A stretch of DNA of 49,651 nucleotides. Source: JACPNE01 sp964444465. Its GTDB lineage: Archaea; Nanobdellota; Nanobdellia; SCGC-AAA011-G17; JACPNG01. A program made the translations under genes and the position numbers. Where the stretch lies: assembly GCA_964444465.1 (NCBI GenBank), contig CAYUGZ010000005.1:1-49651 (forward strand). The letters run 5' to 3'. Shown here in pieces: positions 8,921-15,844 of the stretch. The notes beneath the pieces are model-generated. The model had not been told where the DNA came from, made no database searches, and was given only the letters and a program-made list of their open reading frames with translations. How positions within the stretch are numbered: the first letter of the stretch is position 1; each line of letters begins with the position of its first letter.

Positions 8921-10591
8921 ATGAATGTGTTTACTTCATTAAGAGATCTAAAAAGAATAAAAAATATTGTTAGTGTGCTATTCAAACATGAGTTTGGATA
9001 TTTTATAGAGAGATTAGATCTTAAAAAATATCTTAGATTTAATAGAAAAATACAACAAGGAAAATTCTCAGAACAAACATTAACTCCAAAGAGATTTAGA
9101 TTAGTTATGGAAGAATTAGGAGGGAGTTTCATTAAACTTGGACAATTATTAAGTTTAAGACCAGATTTACTACCAAAAGAATATACTGAAGAATTTTCTA
9201 AACTACAAGATAATGTTAAGCCATTAAGTTATAGACAAGTAAAATCAATAATAGAAAAAGAATTCAAACAGCCATTAAGACAAATTTTTAGTTCTTTGGA
9301 TAAAAATCCAATAGCCTCTGCTTCAATTGGCCAAGTTCATAAAGGAAAATTAAAATCTGGAGAGAAAGTAGCTGTAAAAATTCAAAGACCAGATCTAAAA
9401 GATTTGTTTGAGGCAGATATTGATATTATGTATAGATTAGCTGAAGTTCTAGAAAAAAGAATTCCTGAAACAAAGTTGTACAGGCCTACTCAAATAATAA
9501 AAGAATTTGAAGAATATACAAAAAAAGAATTAGATTATTCAAAAGAAGCTAAGAATATAGATGATTTTTCTAAAGTTAATGAAAATAAAGATGTGGTAGT
9601 CCCAAAAGTTTTTTTGAATTATTCAAAACAAAAAGTTTTAACAATGGAATTTATTGATGGAAAGAAAATTCATGATGTAAAGAAGTTTAGTGAGATAAAT
9701 TCTTATGAAAGAATAGTCATGAATAATATAGCTTCTTCTATTATCAAACAAATTTTAGAATATAGAATTTTTCATGCAGACCCACATCCTGGAAATATAT
9801 TATTATTGTGGGATAATAAGATAGCATTATTGGATTTTGGAATTGTTGGAAGGTTAGATGAAGATTTGGCTGAAAAAATTGAAAATGTTTTCATAGCTTT
9901 AATGAAACCAAATTCAAGTTTGTTAGCTGATAGTTTAATTAAACTAAATTTTGTTGATAAAAAAGTTTCAACAATAGAATTGAAGAAAGATTTGTCAGAA
10001 AATTTATCTAAATATTATTCTTTAAGCTCTAAAGAATTTAATTTAACAGAAGCAATGTATAGTATACTAGCTGTTGCAAGAAAATATGAGATGCAATTTC
10101 CTAATGATTTTGTTTTGTTAGTTAAGACTTTGATAACTACAGATGGATTAGCTAAAATAATATATCCAAGTTTTAATTTTATTGAAGAATTAAAGCCATA
10201 TACTCAAGAACTTATTAGAAAAAAATCTTCATCTAAATATTTAATTGATTCATTGAAAAAAACTTTATTAGATTTCAAAAAAACATTTTCAAAAGCTCCT
10301 GAAGAACTTAAAAAAACAATTAAAGCAGTTCAATCTCCAAAAATTAAAGTAGATATTGAAGATGCAGATGTACAAAAATTTGTTTTAGAATTAGATAGAT
10401 CTAGTAATAGAGTTTCTTTTGGATTAATAATAGCTGCATTATTGATAGGATCTGCATTAATGTTTGCTGCTAAATTACCACCATTTGTTTATGATCTATC
10501 TTTAGTTGGAATAATATTTTTGATTGTAGCAATGATTGTATCTTTATTATTAGTAGTTTCTATATACAAAGAAGGGAGGTTTAAGAAATGA
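8921..10591 (+). CDS. ABC1/AarF/UbiB atypical protein kinase-like protein
   Basis: The family has a kinase-like fold and is linked to isoprenoid-quinone or lipid metabolism. Visible parts are the KxGQ-type motif GGSFIKLGQLLSLRPDLLP (about 67-85), an Ala-rich nucleotide loop ASASIGQVHKGKL, the VAIK-like lysine in KVAVKIQRPDL, the catalytic-loop segment FHADPHPGNI and the DFG equivalent LLDFGIVG. Two C-terminal membrane helices (about 503-525 and 530-551) anchor it. Length (556) is typical. The substrate is unknown. A four-base overlap couples it to the next small basic gene. Confidence 0.88.
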   Translation: MNVFTSLRDLKRIKNIVSVLFKHEFGYFIERLDLKKYLRFNRKIQQGKFSEQTLTPKRFRLVMEELGGSFIKLGQLLSLRPDLLPKEYTEEFSKLQDNVKPLSYRQVKSIIEKEFKQPLRQIFSSLDKNPIASASIGQVHKGKLKSGEKVAVKIQRPDLKDLFEADIDIMYRLAEVLEKRIPETKLYRPTQIIKEFEEYTKKELDYSKEAKNIDDFSKVNENKDVVVPKVFLNYSKQKVLTMEFIDGKKIHDVKKFSEINSYERIVMNNIASSIIKQILEYRIFHADPHPGNILLLWDNKIALLDFGIVGRLDEDLAEKIENVFIALMKPNSSLLADSLIKLNFVDKKVSTIELKKDLSENLSKYYSLSSKEFNLTEAMYSILAVARKYEMQFPNDFVLLVKTLITTDGLAKIIYPSFNFIEELKPYTQELIRKKSSSKYLIDSLKKTLLDFKKTFSKAPEELKKTIKAVQSPKIKVDIEDADVQKFVLELDRSSNRVSFGLIIAALLIGSALMFAAKLPPFVYDLSLVGIIFLIVAMIVSLLLVVSIYKEGRFKK

Positions 10592-10875
10592 TAAGAAAAT
10601 TAGTTGAAAAAGGGTTGAAGGTTGGCTTAAAAGTTGGTTCTTTAACTAAGAAAAAAGCAAAAAAAGTTGCTAAAATTGCTTTAAAAAATAAAAATATCAA
10701 TAAAAATGACTTAGAGAAGTTAGCTAAGAAGATAATGAATGAGTCATTAAAAGAACAAAAACGATTAAGAAGAATTATGCAAAAAGAGGTTGGAAGTTCT
10801 ATAAAAAAGATAACTTCAATAGCTAAAAAACCAAAGAAAAAACCCAAACCAATTAAGAGAAAAAAGAGGAGATAA
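10588..10875 (+). CDS. Small, very basic protein
   Basis: Not recognised. The 95 residues are rich in lysine, with helix-forming N-terminal and central parts and a C-terminal run ending KPIKRKKRR. The start overlaps the ABC1 gene stop on ATGA, preceded by the RBS-like GGGAGG, so it is co-translated. It may be a partner of the membrane kinase or a nucleic-acid binder, but nothing in the sequence decides between these. Its last codons contain the Shine-Dalgarno sequence of the following peptidase gene. Confidence 0.65.
   Translation: MIRKLVEKGLKVGLKVGSLTKKKAKKVAKIALKNKNINKNDLEKLAKKIMNESLKEQKRLRRIMQKEVGSSIKKITSIAKKPKKKPKPIKRKKRR
10866..10871 (+). promoter_or_regulatory. Shine-Dalgarno sequence that fixes a non-AUG start
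   Basis: GAGGAG at the end of the small basic gene is followed by ATAATCATCATAATT in the peptidase frame. It puts initiation at ATC 10878 (spacing 6), ATA 10881 (spacing 9) or ATT 10884 (spacing 12). No ATG, GTG or TTG exists in this frame between the stop at 10854 and the ATG at 10983. Confidence 0.6.
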
Positions 10876-10880
10876 TCATC

Positions 10881-11723
10881 ATAATTGATTTAGTTTTATT
10901 AGTTATAGGTATAACTGCGTTAGTTGCAGCTTCAATATCAGATATAAGAACAAGAGAAGTTCCTGATTGGATTAGTTATAGTATGATCTTTTCAGGATTG
11001 TTGATAAGATTAATTTTTTCAGTTAAAACATTTGTTTGGTCTTTTTTCTTTATTGGGTTATTAGGATTTTTAAGTATGTTAATAATTGGAAATTTAATGT
11101 ATTATACTAAACAATGGGGTGGAGGAGATACTAAAATTATGATGGGGATCGGAGCAGTTTTTGCTACAGTTCAAGGTCAAAATTTATTTCTCTTAAATTT
11201 GATTATAAATTTATTAATTGTTGGCGCAATATATGGATTAGTTTGGAGTATTGTTTTAGCTATCAAAAATAAAGACAAATTTACAAAAGAAGTTAAAAGA
11301 AAATTTAAACAAAATAAGAATGTAAAATTTGTATTGTTAATACTATTTATTATATTATCTGTTAATTTTTTCTTGATAAAAGATATAACGACAAGAATAG
11401 TTGTTTTATTCATAATAACTTTAGTTGGATTGTATTATTATTTACTTATAATAATAAAAGCAGTTGAAGATTCTTCTATGTATAAGATAATTCCAGTGTC
11501 TAGACTAACAGAGGGAGATTGGGTTGCAGGTAATGTAAAAATAAATCATAAAATAATCTATAAAAAATCTAGTTTAGGTGTAACTAAAGATCAATTAAGA
11601 TTAATCAAAAATTCAAAAATTAAAAGAATAAAAATAAAAGAAGGAATACCATTCATTCCATCTATATTTTTAGCAACTTTAGTTACTTTAGTTTTTGGTA
11701 GTCTTGTATCATTAATAATTTAA
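10881..11723 (+). CDS. Prepilin/preflagellin peptidase (A24 aspartic protease), non-AUG start
   Basis: Membrane aspartic proteases of this family cut the signal peptide of type IV pilins and archaellins. The catalytic motifs are the first aspartate in ASISDIRTREVPDWISYS and the GxGD motif in QWGGGDTKIMMGIGAVF. The first motif lies upstream of the first ATG (10983), so a start there would remove the catalytic aspartate. The true start must be upstream at a non-standard codon, most likely ATA 10881 or ATC 10878 behind GAGGAG. About six or seven hydrophobic helices are visible, with a soluble loop (SRLTEGDWVAGNVKI) before the last. It ends overlapping the convergent HIT gene by four bases. Confidence 0.85.
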   Translation: MIDLVLLVIGITALVAASISDIRTREVPDWISYSMIFSGLLIRLIFSVKTFVWSFFFIGLLGFLSMLIIGNLMYYTKQWGGGDTKIMMGIGAVFATVQGQNLFLLNLIINLLIVGAIYGLVWSIVLAIKNKDKFTKEVKRKFKQNKNVKFVLLILFIILSVNFFLIKDITTRIVVLFIITLVGLYYYLLIIIKAVEDSSMYKIIPVSRLTEGDWVAGNVKINHKIIYKKSSLGVTKDQLRLIKNSKIKRIKIKEGIPFIPSIFLATLVTLVFGSLVSLII

Positions 11724-12328
11724 GCTATTCTTTCTTTTTCTTCATGATTAGAATTAGTTTTTTTATTTACTTTAACTTCTTTATGCGTTACAATATTTTT
11801 CTTTATTGTACTTACTAAATTTAACATTTCTTCATCATTTATTTTTTTGAAATCCCATTTAAAATCTATTCCATCATCTTTGTATCTAGGGATTATGTGA
11901 ACAATAACATGAGAAGCATTTTGTCCTGCTATTTGTCCATTGGCAACAAAAATATTATTTCCTTCTGCGTTTAATCCATTTACCATAGCTAATGAGATTT
12001 TATTAACAATCTTAAACATATGAGCTGCTTCAGTATCTGAAACTTGAAACAAGAATTGATGATGTTTTTTTGGAAATAAAATCACATGCCCTTTATTAGC
12101 TGGGTTGATATCAAGAACAGCCATAACAATTCCATCTTCATAGACAGTTTTAGCATCTATTTTTTTATCAACTATGCCACAAAAAGGACATTGTTGTTGT
12201 GTTATTTCATTTAATTCATCTTGTGGAAGTTCTTTAAGAATCTCTTGAAGTTTTTGTTGCTGTTCTTCAGGATCTAATCCTTTCAATCTTTCTTGAATTT
12301 CAGCTATCCTTTGTTCTGATAATGCCAT
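11720..12328 (-). CDS. HIT-domain protein lacking the usual nucleophilic histidine
   Basis: HIT proteins bind nucleotides and are usually hydrolases or transferases. Here an N-terminal helical region (1-42) precedes a C47-x2-C50 pair and a HIT fold: LDINPANKGHVILFPKKHH, then NIFVANGQIAGQ and the active-site motif SHVIVHIIPR (139-148). The consensus is H-x-H-x-H-x-x; here the residues are H140, I142 and H144, so the middle, nucleophilic histidine is isoleucine. The protein may bind nucleotides without covalent catalysis. The ATG at 12328 is the only sensible start. It is monocistronic. Confidence 0.85.
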   Translation of the reverse strand: MALSEQRIAEIQERLKGLDPEEQQQKLQEILKELPQDELNEITQQQCPFCGIVDKKIDAKTVYEDGIVMAVLDINPANKGHVILFPKKHHQFLFQVSDTEAAHMFKIVNKISLAMVNGLNAEGNNIFVANGQIAGQNASHVIVHIIPRYKDDGIDFKWDFKKINDEEMLNLVSTIKKNIVTHKEVKVNKKTNSNHEEKERIA

Positions 12329-12367
12329 AAAAAGTTAATTATATAAATCATTAAAAAACTTTTCATT

Positions 12368-13012
12368 ATGATCTCAATTATTATTCCAGCTTATAATGAA
12401 GAAAAGTATATTTCTTCAACCCTTGAATCAATAAAATCTCAAAACTTCAAAAATTATGAAATTATAGTTGTTTGTAATGGTTGTAATGATAATACTTTCA
12501 ATGTTTCAAAAAAATATACTGAAAATGTTGTAATTTTAAAAGAAGCTAATGTAATGAAAGCAAAAAACAAAGGAGCTTCTTTATCGAAGTATAATAAACT
12601 AATCTTTTTAGATGCAGATACAAAATTTAAAAATAAAAATGCATTATCTAAGATAGCAAAAAATAATAAAGAAATATCAACATGTTTTTTTCTTCCAGAT
12701 AAAATTTCATTAAAATATATCCTATTTTTCATAATAAAAAATATATCTAGTTTATTTGGGGCAGGAAATGGAATTTTGATTTGCAATAAAAATAGATTTG
12801 AAAGTGTTCATGGATTTAACATAATTAAATATCCTTTAGAAAATCGAGATTTAATAAATAAAATTAGAAAAAATGGAAGATTTGGAGTTGTAAATACTTT
12901 TGTTATAACCTCTATGAGAAGGCATAATAAATGGGGATTATATAGTTTATATTATTGGGGTAAAAGATTATTAATAAGAAAGAGAAATAATAGTTATGAG
13001 CCAATAAGATAA
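12368..13012 (+). CDS. Glycosyltransferase family 2 protein
   Basis: A GT-A fold enzyme that transfers sugar from a nucleotide donor. The N-terminus SIIIPAYNEEKYISSTLESI is the standard GT2 nucleotide-binding start, and LIFLDADTKF near residue 78-87 carries the DxD metal motif. At 214 residues it is short for the family and has one hydrophobic stretch (about 118-135) but no clear membrane anchor. Substrate unknown; protein N-glycosylation or glycolipid synthesis are both possible given the many surface glycoprotein sequons in this window. Confidence 0.85.
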   Translation: MISIIIPAYNEEKYISSTLESIKSQNFKNYEIIVVCNGCNDNTFNVSKKYTENVVILKEANVMKAKNKGASLSKYNKLIFLDADTKFKNKNALSKIAKNNKEISTCFFLPDKISLKYILFFIIKNISSLFGAGNGILICNKNRFESVHGFNIIKYPLENRDLINKIRKNGRFGVVNTFVITSMRRHNKWGLYSLYYWGKRLLIRKRNNSYEPIR

Positions 13013-13013
13013 A

Positions 13014-13289
13014 TTAACCAATAGCTCTTCTAACATCAACAACTTGTACTGAGTTTACACCTTCTACTTCATTCATTGTTTCCTCTAATCTATCTGTTGA
13101 TCCTTTATCTTCATCCATAATACATATGAAATTTATTGCTTTTAATCCAAAAGCAACTTCTTCAATTTCAGTTTTTCCTACTTGAACTCCAGAATCTTCT
13201 ATTTTAACTGAAACTGCATCTTTAACATCTTCTACATTAGTTTCAGGACTTTCAAGATTTACTTTAAAAGTTACAATAACATTTGCCAT
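13014..13289 (-). CDS. ef1b: Translation elongation factor aEF1-beta
   Basis: aEF1-beta exchanges GDP for GTP on aEF1A. The start is placed at the ATG 13289 (MANVIVTFKV), one base after the zinc-ribbon stop; an upstream ATG in this frame would overlap that gene and does not look family-like. The 91 residues end in VAFGLKAINFICIMDED and VNSVQVVDVRRAIG, matching the ferredoxin-like fold of the family (about 90 residues). It is the second gene of a two-gene operon. Confidence 0.93.
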   Translation of the reverse strand: MANVIVTFKVNLESPETNVEDVKDAVSVKIEDSGVQVGKTEIEEVAFGLKAINFICIMDEDKGSTDRLEETMNEVEGVNSVQVVDVRRAIG

Positions 13290-13290
13290 T

Positions 13291-13467
13291 TTAGTTTGGA
13301 CCTGAGAAATCACATTCAGGACATGTGTATTTTGTAGCTATCTTTCTTTCATGTAAACTTCTTACTATAGTATACTTACCACAATTAGGACATTTAAATT
13401 TAGTAGAGCCTTTTTCATTGGTTATTTCTTCCCCACTTAAACTTTTTACTGTTTTTAATTCTGCCAT
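13291..13467 (-). CDS. Small zinc-ribbon protein partner of aEF1-beta
   Basis: A 58-residue protein with FKCPNCGKYTIVRS and TKYTCPECDFSGPN, so one C-x2-C/C-x2-C zinc ribbon. It resembles the archaeal small zinc-finger family typified by HVO_2753, which is also encoded next to aEF1-beta. Family members I recall have two CPxCG-type pairs more; here the corresponding N-terminal part (SLSGEEITNEKG) has no cysteine, so only half the metal sites remain. The ATG at 13467 follows a TATA element, consistent with a leaderless message. A translation role is inferred from the family and operon partner. Confidence 0.8.
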   Translation of the reverse strand: MAELKTVKSLSGEEITNEKGSTKFKCPNCGKYTIVRSLHERKIATKYTCPECDFSGPN

Positions 13468-13484
13468 AAATAATTTTTATAAAG

Positions 13485-13497
13485 ACTATTTATAAAA
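13485..13497 (-). promoter_or_regulatory. TATA box of the zinc-ribbon/aEF1-beta operon
   Basis: Read on the minus strand the element is tttataaatagtc, centred about 24 bases from the ATG at 13467. This fits leaderless transcription of the operon. Confidence 0.5.
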
Positions 13498-13519
13498 CTT
13501 CTTATATCTATATTTATAT

Positions 13520-13607
13520 GTCCCTATAGTGTAATCTGGATTAGCACGTAAGCTTGCGGTTGTAAAGTAAAAAGCTTAAGATCTGGGTTCAAATCCCAGT
13601 AGGGGCA
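13520..13607 (+). tRNA. tRNA-Arg(GCG) with a 13-nt intron
   Basis: A full cloverleaf can be drawn. The acceptor GTCCCTA pairs with TAGGGGC, with discriminator A at 13607. The D stem is GTGT/GCAC with A20 (an arginine identity base) after GG. The anticodon stem is TAAGC (13549-13553) with GCTTA (13574-13578), and the T stem is CTGGG/CCCAG around TTCAAAT. The anticodon loop is interrupted: exon loop TTGCGG, a 13-base intron, then A38, giving mature loop TTGCGGA and anticodon GCG. No CCA is encoded. Confidence 0.9.
13560..13572 (+). other. tRNA intron at position 37/38
   Basis: The intron TTGTAAAGTAAAA is defined by a bulge-helix-bulge arrangement. TTGC (13554-13557) pairs with GTAA (13567-13570), giving a 4-bp helix with one G-U pair. 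Three-base bulges are GGT (58-60) and AAA (71-73). Cuts after the second base of each bulge remove exactly 13 bases and leave a 7-base loop. The intron has no inner stem, so it is a minimal form of the motif. Confidence 0.8.
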
Positions 13608-13641
13608 AAGTTAATAAGTTAATATTCATTAATTAAATAAG

Positions 13642-13827
13642 ATGAAAAGTAAAATAGAGGATAAAACAAGAGGAAAAATTATGGTTTTGGTTGGATTTAT
13701 CATGATTGTGTTTAATGCATTAAATTATATTTTGGATTGGGAGACAAATTTAACCCCTATTGGAATTCTTGGATTGGTTTTTGTTGGTGTTGGTTTAAGA
13801 AAGGCAAGAGGAAAAGGGAAGTTTTAG
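13642..13827 (+). CDS. Small two-helix membrane protein
   Basis: Not recognised. The 61-residue product has a charged N-terminus (MKSKIEDKTRGK), two likely membrane helices (about 12-31 and 37-52) separated by a short acidic turn, and a basic tail KARGKGKF. It begins 34 bases after tRNA-Arg. Its GC content and codon use look slightly less AT-rich than its neighbours. Confidence 0.55.
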   Translation: MKSKIEDKTRGKIMVLVGFIMIVFNALNYILDWETNLTPIGILGLVFVGVGLRKARGKGKF

Positions 13828-13855
13828 TAGTTCTTAGTAATAATTTGTGAGTTTA

Positions 13856-14230
13856 TTAAATAAAGCTCATCCAAAGTAGAAATATACCTAAAAGGATTAT
13901 AATGACTGCACTAATCCATTGTTTCTTTTTGAATCTTTGTGCTTGTTTATGAATCTGTTCTGGAAATCCAACTTTTGAAATTCCTTTAAGTAGAGTGGAC
14001 CAGCCTAAGATGGTAACAACAATTCTCCAGTCAGCAACCCAAATATTATGTAAAATTACAGTAACTAATCCCATAAGTAATGTGATGTAACCAGTAGAAA
14101 TAACAAAAGATTTATCATCAGTCATCTCTATTGTCTTGCCCAATTGTCTTGTTATAATAAATAGTAATCCAAAAATTATAAAGAAACTACCCCAAAGTCT
14201 TGCAAAAAATATTGAAATTTCCATTACCAT
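13856..14230 (-). CDS. Four-helix membrane protein, unknown function
   Basis: Not recognised. The 124 residues form four likely membrane helices (about 4-26, 43-61, 68-85 and 103-123) with a basic cytoplasmic loop (HKQAQRFKKKQ) before the last. A TATA-like element at about 14251-14260 and a perfect 7-bp inverted repeat just beyond it (14262-14278) lie upstream, so the gene may be controlled by a DNA-binding protein. ATG 14224 is an alternative start. Confidence 0.6.
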   Translation of the reverse strand: MVMEISIFFARLWGSFFIIFGLLFIITRQLGKTIEMTDDKSFVISTGYITLLMGLVTVILHNIWVADWRIVVTILGWSTLLKGISKVGFPEQIHKQAQRFKKKQWISAVIIILLGIFLLWMSFI

Positions 14231-14261
14231 GATACAATCTAAGTATTAATTCTATATAAAT

Positions 14262-14278
14262 TTAAGGGCACCCCTTAA
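14262..14278. promoter_or_regulatory. Perfect 7-bp inverted repeat, candidate operator
   Basis: TTAAGGG, spacer CAC, CCCTTAA: a perfect palindrome that is GC-rich compared with its surroundings. It sits directly upstream of the TATA element of the minus-strand four-helix membrane protein and in the 151-base divergent region shared with the thioredoxin-like lipoprotein gene. Confidence 0.45.
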
Positions 14279-14381
14279 CATATTCAACGTCCAGTAGAGG
14301 TAAATTAAGATTTCTAATATAGAAAAAGTTTAATAATAATATAAAAACATATAAATATAATAAAATTACATTAATCTAATC

Positions 14382-14765
14382 ATGAGGGGTGTAAATAATA
14401 GATTAATGATTGCTATCTTCTTAGGTGTTGTTATCATAATTAGTGGTTGTACATCTAAACAAGAAGCATCTCCTGAAGTAGAAAAATTTGCTCAATGTTT
14501 AAAAGAGAGTGGGGTAAAAATGTATGGTTCTTTTACTTGTTCTGTATGTAGGAGACAAAGAGAACTTTTTGGATCTGCTTTTGAAAATGTAGGAGAAGTA
14601 GAGTGTCATCCTCGTGGAGAAAATCCACAAACAGAACTTTGTTTAGAAAAAGATATTTCAAAGACTCCAACATGGACACTTGAAAAAGATGGAGTTGAAT
14701 TAGAAAGACTTGAAGGATTTCAATCTTTTGAAGAGTTATCAAAAATATCTGGTTGTGAATTTTAA
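14382..14765 (+). CDS. Thioredoxin-like lipoprotein
   Basis: A lipoprotein signal ends at C23 (IIISGC), placing a thioredoxin-like domain outside the membrane. MYGSFTCSVCRRQRELFG holds the redox pair C53-x2-C56, and VECHPRG and TPTW (with a cis-Pro-type position) are as in the thioredoxin domain fused to some VKOR proteins. It probably makes or shuffles disulfides in secreted proteins, of which this window has many cysteine-rich examples. The next gene, two bases on, encodes a CcdA-type membrane electron carrier, its likely partner. Confidence 0.85.
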   Translation: MRGVNNRLMIAIFLGVVIIISGCTSKQEASPEVEKFAQCLKESGVKMYGSFTCSVCRRQRELFGSAFENVGEVECHPRGENPQTELCLEKDISKTPTWTLEKDGVELERLEGFQSFEELSKISGCEF

Positions 14766-14767
14766 TA

Positions 14768-15478
14768 ATGGTAGAACAGCTTACATTAGGGATAATAATT
14801 GCAGCAGCATTAGCTGATAGTATAAATCCTTGTGTTTTTGGAGTATTAATATTTTTATTAGCATACATGACCTCTGTTTTTAAGAGTAAAACTAAAATGT
14901 TGATTGGAGGATTAGCTTATATTTCCTCTGTTTATCTTACTTATTTTTTGATTGGATTAGGGGTTTTTACATTAGCATATACTGCTGGATTTGCTAGACC
15001 ATTTTATTGGATTGCGGCAATATTAGCAATTGGTGCAGGATTATTTGAAATAAAAGATTATTTTTGGTATGGAAGATGGTTTTCTTTGCAAATGATACCT
15101 GGTGGAGCAGGGTTGATTAAAAAGTATTCTAATTCTTTAAGAAAAATGGAAACTAAACATCCAGCTCTTAGCATAGGAATAGCATTTTTTCTTGGGATTT
15201 TGGTTGTTTTTGTAGAACTTCCATGTACTGGAGCTCCTTATTTAGCAGTATTAGGATTTTTAACTTCAGGGGAATACTCAAGAGGAATACCTCTTTTGTT
15301 GTTATATAATCTAATATTTATTTTACCATTATTCTTTATAGTTGGATTAGTTTATTTTGGAAAAACATCTAGAACATTAGAAAAATGGAGAAAAGAAAAT
15401 CGTGGTTTAATGAGATTAGGAATTGGTTTGTTCTTAATTGTATTAGGAGGTTATATGATCTGGAGCATAATTGGTTAA
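14768..15478 (+). CDS. ccdA: CcdA/DsbD-type transmembrane electron carrier
   Basis: CcdA-family proteins move electrons from cytoplasmic thioredoxin to extracytoplasmic thioredoxin-like partners. The 236 residues form about six membrane helices. The two conserved redox cysteines are C22 in INPCVFGVL and C153 in ELPCTGAPYLAVLG. It is two bases downstream of the thioredoxin-like lipoprotein gene, which supports a joint disulfide-handling system. An ATP-cone gene starts one base after its stop. Confidence 0.88.
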   Translation: MVEQLTLGIIIAAALADSINPCVFGVLIFLLAYMTSVFKSKTKMLIGGLAYISSVYLTYFLIGLGVFTLAYTAGFARPFYWIAAILAIGAGLFEIKDYFWYGRWFSLQMIPGGAGLIKKYSNSLRKMETKHPALSIGIAFFLGILVVFVELPCTGAPYLAVLGFLTSGEYSRGIPLLLLYNLIFILPLFFIVGLVYFGKTSRTLEKWRKENRGLMRLGIGLFLIVLGGYMIWSIIG

Positions 15479-15479
15479 A

Positions 15480-15758
15480 ATGCAAGTGATAGTTAAAAGA
15501 AGAGGACATAAGGAAAAGTTTGACGAAAGAAAAGTGTATGGATCAGTATATTCTGCATGTGCTAGTTCACACCTTCATGAAAAAAAATGCGAAAAGATGG
15601 CCGAAGAATTATGTAAAAAGATTAAGAGTTTTATAAAAAATAAAAAAACTATATATTCTTCAGAACTTCGTAAAAAGATAGAAGCTGAATTAAAAAAGAA
15701 AGATAAAGAATTAGCATTCTTTTATGATATGCATCTTCCGGATTTAAAAAAACTTTAA
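15480..15758 (+). CDS. Stand-alone ATP-cone domain protein
   Basis: ATP-cones are nucleotide-sensing domains of ribonucleotide reductases and of the regulator NrdR. The 92 residues are almost entirely one cone: VIVKRRGHKEKFDERKVYGS, then a helical stretch and ELRKKIEAELKKKDKELAFFY. No reductase or DNA-binding domain is fused. ATG 15480, one base after the ccdA stop, is preferred over an upstream TTG. It could be a nucleotide-responsive regulator, but its partner is not visible here. Confidence 0.8.
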   Translation: MQVIVKRRGHKEKFDERKVYGSVYSACASSHLHEKKCEKMAEELCKKIKSFIKNKKTIYSSELRKKIEAELKKKDKELAFFYDMHLPDLKKL

Positions 15759-15844
15759 GATTAGGTTATTTAATTTGTAACATTTTATTTAATTCTATTA
15801 ATTGTAGGGTAAGGCTTAAAAATGTTCAAAAGAAGCTATAAAAA

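Noticed and set aside
11177..11413. Minus-strand frame inside the prepilin peptidase gene
   Set aside because: Antisense to a gene with clear catalytic motifs; no start signal or family match.
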